DNA of 64,000 nt from Oscillospiraceae bacterium (GTDB taxonomy: Bacteria > Bacillota > Clostridia > Oscillospirales > SIG627), in assembly GCA_015064635.1 (NCBI GenBank), contig SVRV01000004.1, positions 1 to 64,000 on the forward strand. The letters are read 5' to 3'. The position numbers and the translations under genes are program-made. The notes under the pieces are model-generated. The model was not told where the DNA came from, searched no databases, and saw only the letters and a program-made list of their open reading frames with translations. Of this stretch, positions 60,274 to 64,000 are shown piece by piece; within the stretch, counting starts at the first letter, position 1, and every line of letters begins with the position of its first letter.

Positions 60274-61563
60274 ATGGAAAACTACAAAATTGAAACCAAA
60301 TGTATACAGGCAGGCTATGTTCCCGGTAACGGCGAGCCCAGACAGATACCCATCGTGCAGAGCACAACCTTTAAGTATGATACCAGCGAGGATATGGGTA
60401 AGCTTTTTGACCTTGAAGCCAGCGGTTATTTCTATACAAGACTTCAGAACCCCACAAATGATTATGTAGCGGCAAAGCTTGCAGCTCTTGAAGGCGGTAC
60501 AGCGGGAATGCTCACCTCCTCGGGTCAGGCGGCAAACTTCTATGCAATTTTCAATATTGCATCCTGCGGTGACCATATCGTTGCGGCTTCCACCATCTAC
60601 GGCGGAACATTTAACCTCTTCTCTGTTACAATGAAGAGAATGGGCATTGAATTTACCTTTGTATCACCCTATTGCACAGACGAAGAGCTTGAGGCGGCAT
60701 TCCGTCCCAATACAAAGGCTGTTTTCGGTGAGACTATTGCAAATCCCGCACTTGTTGTTCTCGATATTGAGCGTTTTGCAAATGCCGCACATTCACACGG
60801 CGTACCCCTTATTATTGATAATACCTTTGCAACACCCTTCCTTTGCCGTCCCTTTGAATTCGGGGCGGATATAGTTACTCATTCTACAACAAAGTACCTT
60901 GACGGACATGGCTCCGGCGTCGGTGGATGTATTATCGACAGCGGTAAGTTTGACTGGACAAAGTATCCCGACAAATTCCCCGGACTTTGCACTCCCGACG
61001 ACAGCTATCATGGAGTGACCTATACCGAGCGATTCGGTCTTGCAGGTGCATTTATTACAAAGGCGACAGCACAGCTTATGCGTGACTTCGGTTCTATCCA
61101 GTCTCCTCAGAATGCTTATCTCTTGAATCTTGGAATAGAGAGCCTTCACGTAAGAATGGAGCGTCATTGCTACAATGCGCTCAAGGTTGCCGAATTCCTT
61201 GAAAAGCATCCCAAGATTTCATGGGTTAAGTACAGCGGACTTCCTTCCGACAGAGACTATGCTCTTGCTCAGAAGTACCTTCCTCTCGGCTCATGCGGAG
61301 TTGTCAGCTTCGGCGTAAAGGGCGGAAGAAGTGCGGCAGAGCTCTTTATGAAGAATCTTCGCCTTGCAAGTATCGAAACTCACGTTGCCGATGCAAAGAC
61401 ATGTTGTCTCCACCCCGCATCAGCAACTCACCGTCAGATGAACGATGCAGAGCTTGAGGCGGCAGGAGTTTCTCCCGACCTTGTAAGACTCTCGGTAGGT
61501 ATCGAAAACGCAGATGACCTTATCGCAGACCTTGCTCAGGCACTTGAAAAGGTGGGTGTATAA
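60274..61563 (+). CDS. metY: O-acetylhomoserine sulfhydrylase
   Basis: The 429-residue PLP enzyme makes homocysteine from O-acetylhomoserine and sulfide (or methionine with methanethiol). Landmarks are [38 protein letters not shown] with the PLP Lys207, and [15 protein letters not shown]. The length matches MetY rather than the shorter MetB/MetC. GGAGGATATGAATT precedes the ATG. It is the first structural gene after the attenuator, and metA follows two bases after its stop, giving a two-gene methionine operon. Confidence 0.95.
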   Translation: MENYKIETKCIQAGYVPGNGEPRQIPIVQSTTFKYDTSEDMGKLFDLEASGYFYTRLQNPTNDYVAAKLAALEGGTAGMLTSSGQAANFYAIFNIASCGDHIVAASTIYGGTFNLFSVTMKRMGIEFTFVSPYCTDEELEAAFRPNTKAVFGETIANPALVVLDIERFANAAHSHGVPLIIDNTFATPFLCRPFEFGADIVTHSTTKYLDGHGSGVGGCIIDSGKFDWTKYPDKFPGLCTPDDSYHGVTYTERFGLAGAFITKATAQLMRDFGSIQSPQNAYLLNLGIESLHVRMERHCYNALKVAEFLEKHPKISWVKYSGLPSDRDYALAQKYLPLGSCGVVSFGVKGGRSAAELFMKNLRLASIETHVADAKTCCLHPASATHRQMNDAELEAAGVSPDLVRLSVGIENADDLIADLAQALEKVGV

Positions 61564-61565
61564 TA

Positions 61566-62480
61566 ATGCCCATCAGAATACCCAACTCTTTGCCTGCAAC
61601 GCAGACTCTCATTGACGAGAATATATTTGTTATGACAGAGACAAGGGCATTGACACAGGACATCCGTCCTTTGCAGATTTTGCTTCTAAATCTCATGCCC
61701 ACAAAAATCGTAACCGAGACACAGTTTGCAAGACTCCTCGGCAATACTCCCTTACAGGTTGATCTGGAGTTTTTGCAGACGGCAACACATAAGGCTACTC
61801 ACACCTCGTCAGACCATTTATTGGCTTTCTATAAGGTGTTTGATGAAATAAAGCATAAAAAATACGACGGAATGATAATAACCGGTGCTCCCGTTGAGCT
61901 GATGCCATTTGAGCAGGTGAATTATTGGAAAGAGCTTTGCGAAATAATGGAGTGGTCGAAAACTCACGTCACCAGCACCTTCCATATATGCTGGGGTGCT
62001 CAGGCAGGACTTTACTATCATTTCGGTATAGACAAAAAGCCGCTTCCCGAGAAAATGTTCGGTGTATTCCCTCACAAGGTAGTCCATAAGAATGCAATAC
62101 TATTCCGAGGAGTTGACGATGTGTTCTACGTTCCTCATTCAAGACATACAACAGTTGACATTGAGGACGTAAGAAGGGTTCCCGAGCTGAAAATTCTCAC
62201 CACCTCGGACAAGGCAGGACTTCATTGCTGTATGACCGAGGGCGGACGCCAGATATTCGTGACGGGACATTCCGAATATGACCCCGAAACTCTCAAGAGC
62301 GAGTATTTCAGAGACAAGAATCAGGGACTTCCCATAAAGGTACCCGAAAATTATTTCCCTCACGACGATGATACCCTTGACCCGATTGTCAAGTGGCGTG
62401 CTCATGCGAATCTGCTCTTCTCAAACTGGCTTAACTACTTTGTATATCAGACAACCCCATACGACATAAACGAGATATAA
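61566..62480 (+). CDS. metA: Homoserine O-acetyltransferase, MetA family
   Basis: The 304-residue enzyme activates homoserine for methionine synthesis. It has the catalytic Cys142 in [11 protein letters not shown] and His235-Ser-Glu237 in TGHSEYD. Residue 111 in TGAPVEL is Glu; in the MetA family Glu111 gives acetyl-CoA preference and Gly111 gives succinyl-CoA. Glu here fits MetY, which uses O-acetylhomoserine. AAGGTGGG lies before the ATG. A strong terminator follows. Confidence 0.95.
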   Translation: MPIRIPNSLPATQTLIDENIFVMTETRALTQDIRPLQILLLNLMPTKIVTETQFARLLGNTPLQVDLEFLQTATHKATHTSSDHLLAFYKVFDEIKHKKYDGMIITGAPVELMPFEQVNYWKELCEIMEWSKTHVTSTFHICWGAQAGLYYHFGIDKKPLPEKMFGVFPHKVVHKNAILFRGVDDVFYVPHSRHTTVDIEDVRRVPELKILTTSDKAGLHCCMTEGGRQIFVTGHSEYDPETLKSEYFRDKNQGLPIKVPENYFPHDDDTLDPIVKWRAHANLLFSNWLNYFVYQTTPYDINEI

Positions 62481-62487
62481 AAATAAA

Positions 62488-62525
62488 CGCTGTAAAAACC
62501 GAAGTTTTTACAGCGTCTTGTTTTT
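62488..62525 (+). terminator. Terminator of the met operon
   Basis: CGCTGTAAAAAC and its perfect 12-base complement (loop CGAA) are followed by TCTTGTTTTTT. It also separates the convergent peptidase gene. Confidence 0.87.
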
Positions 62526-62530
62526 TAAAA

Positions 62531-64000
62531 TCAATCAAGCGAATAAAGGAAAAGCTCGGGATCTACTCGCTCTCCTTCGATATATACCTCGAAGTGACAG
62601 TGAGGACCTGTGGAATTACCTGTCGAGCCTACAAGTGCTATTTCCGCACCCTGCGCTACAGTGTCTCCTGTTTCTACAAGAAGCTCGGAGCAGTGTGCAT
62701 AAAGTGTGATAAGTCCGTCGGGATGACGAATCTTTACGTTGTAACCCCATGAACTACTGTAACCTGCATAGATTACATCGCCGGTTGCCGCAGCATATAT
62801 GGGTGTTCCGGTGGGAGCCGCAAGGTCGAGTCCGTGATGGAAGTCGCTCTTGCCACGGAGTATTCTGCCTCCGTATCGGCTGGTAACCATGGCTGTCGGA
62901 ACGGGATTTATCATATATTTTTTCAGTGATTTGTAAGAATTAAGCTTTTCGGGAAGCGGTCTCGTTCCTACATTTACAACGCAGGTGCGAGGCTCTCTTG
63001 TAATGCTTTGCTCAAGGAGCACACGGCTTGTTTCCACGCCGTTTATGCTCTTGACCTCGTACACGCTTTCTGCGTATCCGGTCTTTCCGGTGACGGTTAT
63101 AACTTCCTGACCTATGTAGTAATTGTTGTCATTTACGTACTTGGTTTCGTAGGGGATAACCTCTTGTACTGTCTCTTTACAGCTAACTTCAAAGTCGAGT
63201 ACGATTGCATCGCCGTCGGTTTCCTCGAGTGCTGACTCAAGTGCCTCACGGAGCTCGGGTGTTGCACCCTCAAATGATATTGTGGAAACCTCTGCGGGTT
63301 GTGAGAGAAGTGCACGGTAAACTGTTGTTGTCTCTGCCTCTTCCTCTACGGTATCCTCTATTGAGAACATCGAAAGAAGCTCGGACTCTGTTACCAGCAT
63401 ATCCGGTGAATATTCTCTGTATTTAATATCTATTGCGTTAGCTATACTTCCGTCTTCACCCGTAAGCTTCATACGCTCATTTTTCACGGTATCGAGCACG
63501 TTGACAATATCGTCACGGCTGTCCATTACCGCAATAAGCTTCGAGTCAATGTAGAGTCCGTAGCCTTCAACGGTGAACTCTGATGTATATTCACAAAGCT
63601 TTTCGTAAACCTCGTGTGCGTTCATACAGTCATGAGCGTCCGTATCCTTGAAGGAATATGAAACCTCGTAGGGGAAGGAAAACGCTTTTCCGATAGCGGA
63701 GGAGATCTCCGAATTAAGGCTCTCAATCGCCTGGTCAACGGTTTTTGCGGAAGCAACCATACCAACCGGCTTGCCGTTTACGGAGAATTCCACAACCGTG
63801 GTCTTTTCACTGCTTGAATAAACAGAGGTGAAAAGAAGTGCCGCACATGCAAGGGCTGCACATACCGGTGCACCTTTCTTTATAAAGCGTGAAAGATTCT
63901 TCAGCGCCAATACACTGTTGTCCGAGAAAAATCCCGAATGGTGTTTTATTTTCTTTATGCTCTTTGAGAAGGGAGAGAGTATCTTTGCCACTGCCTCAAG
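62531..64000 (-). CDS. Membrane-anchored M23 peptidase with G5-like domain (probably 5'-partial)
   Basis: A basic N-terminal region is followed by one hydrophobic segment (about 40-60 from the first GTG), which anchors the protein outside the cell. The middle carries a G5-type domain (YETKYVNDNNYYIG, TGKTGYAESVYEV). The C-terminus is an M23 metallo-endopeptidase with HHGLDLAAPTGTPIYAA, LYAHCSELL and GPHCHFEVY zinc and catalytic residues, which cuts peptide bonds in peptidoglycan. The frame stays open to the window edge (first in-frame codon GTG at 63991), so the true start may lie outside. Confidence 0.9.
   Translation of the reverse strand, partial: LEAVAKILSPFSKSIKKIKHHSGFFSDNSVLALKNLSRFIKKGAPVCAALACAALLFTSVYSSSEKTTVVEFSVNGKPVGMVASAKTVDQAIESLNSEISSAIGKAFSFPYEVSYSFKDTDAHDCMNAHEVYEKLCEYTSEFTVEGYGLYIDSKLIAVMDSRDDIVNVLDTVKNERMKLTGEDGSIANAIDIKYREYSPDMLVTESELLSMFSIEDTVEEEAETTTVYRALLSQPAEVSTISFEGATPELREALESALEETDGDAIVLDFEVSCKETVQEVIPYETKYVNDNNYYIGQEVITVTGKTGYAESVYEVKSINGVETSRVLLEQSITREPRTCVVNVGTRPLPEKLNSYKSLKKYMINPVPTAMVTSRYGGRILRGKSDFHHGLDLAAPTGTPIYAAATGDVIYAGYSSSWGYNVKIRHPDGLITLYAHCSELLVETGDTVAQGAEIALVGSTGNSTGPHCHFEVYIEGERVDPELFLYSLD

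Overview
The window looks like a chromosomal segment of a strictly anaerobic, gut-type Clostridia (Firmicutes). I place it loosely near the Oscillospirales/Christensenellales, by inference only. The evidence is a T-box leader, Shine-Dalgarno sites of the AAGGAGG type, many near-consensus sigma-A promoters (TTGACA, about 17 bp, TATAAT), GatCAB-dependent Asn-tRNA synthesis, an iron-sulfur serine dehydratase, and many cytoplasmic sugar-processing enzymes. No tRNA, rRNA, CRISPR array, transposase or phage gene was seen.

Layout. 1-1.3 kb: a hipBA-type toxin-antitoxin pair cut by the window edge. 1.4-14 kb: MATE exporter, DeoR regulator and class II aldolase, a beta-helix protein, then a minus-strand sugar cluster (GH32, decayed amidohydrolase, phosphodiesterase), a Na+/solute symporter, an anion permease, an MBL hydrolase and an oxidoreductase. 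14.2-18.8 kb: one tight plus-strand operon (metallophosphatase, PHP phosphoesterase, NadE, AEC carrier, Card1-like CARF nuclease). 18.8-25 kb: T-box leader, aspS, gatC, a degenerate gatA, gatB and an asparaginase. 25-28.8 kb: PHP protein, D-amino-acid lyase/aldolase, phosphatase. 29-36.9 kb: small regulator, orphan solute-binding lipoprotein, TIM-barrel isomerase, hairpin array, glycosidase-like protein, RecG. 37-44.9 kb: HTH-serine dehydratase fusion, UDP-HexNAc genes (CapD-like, WecB, NahK-like), GAPDH, AraC regulator. 45-50.3 kb: minus-strand GH20, SGNH hydrolase, a second hairpin array, isomerase, PHP. 50.4-60 kb: CapA-like protein, ABC exporter with DUF1854 partner, MATE, SGNH esterase, GH43, sialate-esterase-like and other hydrolases. 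60-62.5 kb: a methionine operon (metY-metA) behind a Cys/Met-rich leader-peptide attenuator. The end is a membrane-anchored M23 peptidase that runs off the window.

Three systems deserve most attention. First, the Asn-tRNA operon has a GatA that has lost its catalytic Lys and, by alignment, its cis-Ser, while an L-asparaginase-family protein, the family that gave archaeal GatD, is translationally coupled to gatB. Second, the metY leader has all parts of a classical ribosome-mediated attenuator: promoter, 23-codon ORF with Cys-Cys-Cys, and mutually exclusive hairpins. Third, a CARF/PD-(D/E)xK nuclease of the Card1 type sits in an NAD-synthesis operon with no Cas gene nearby. Two long intergenic regions carry almost identical arrays of short hairpins.
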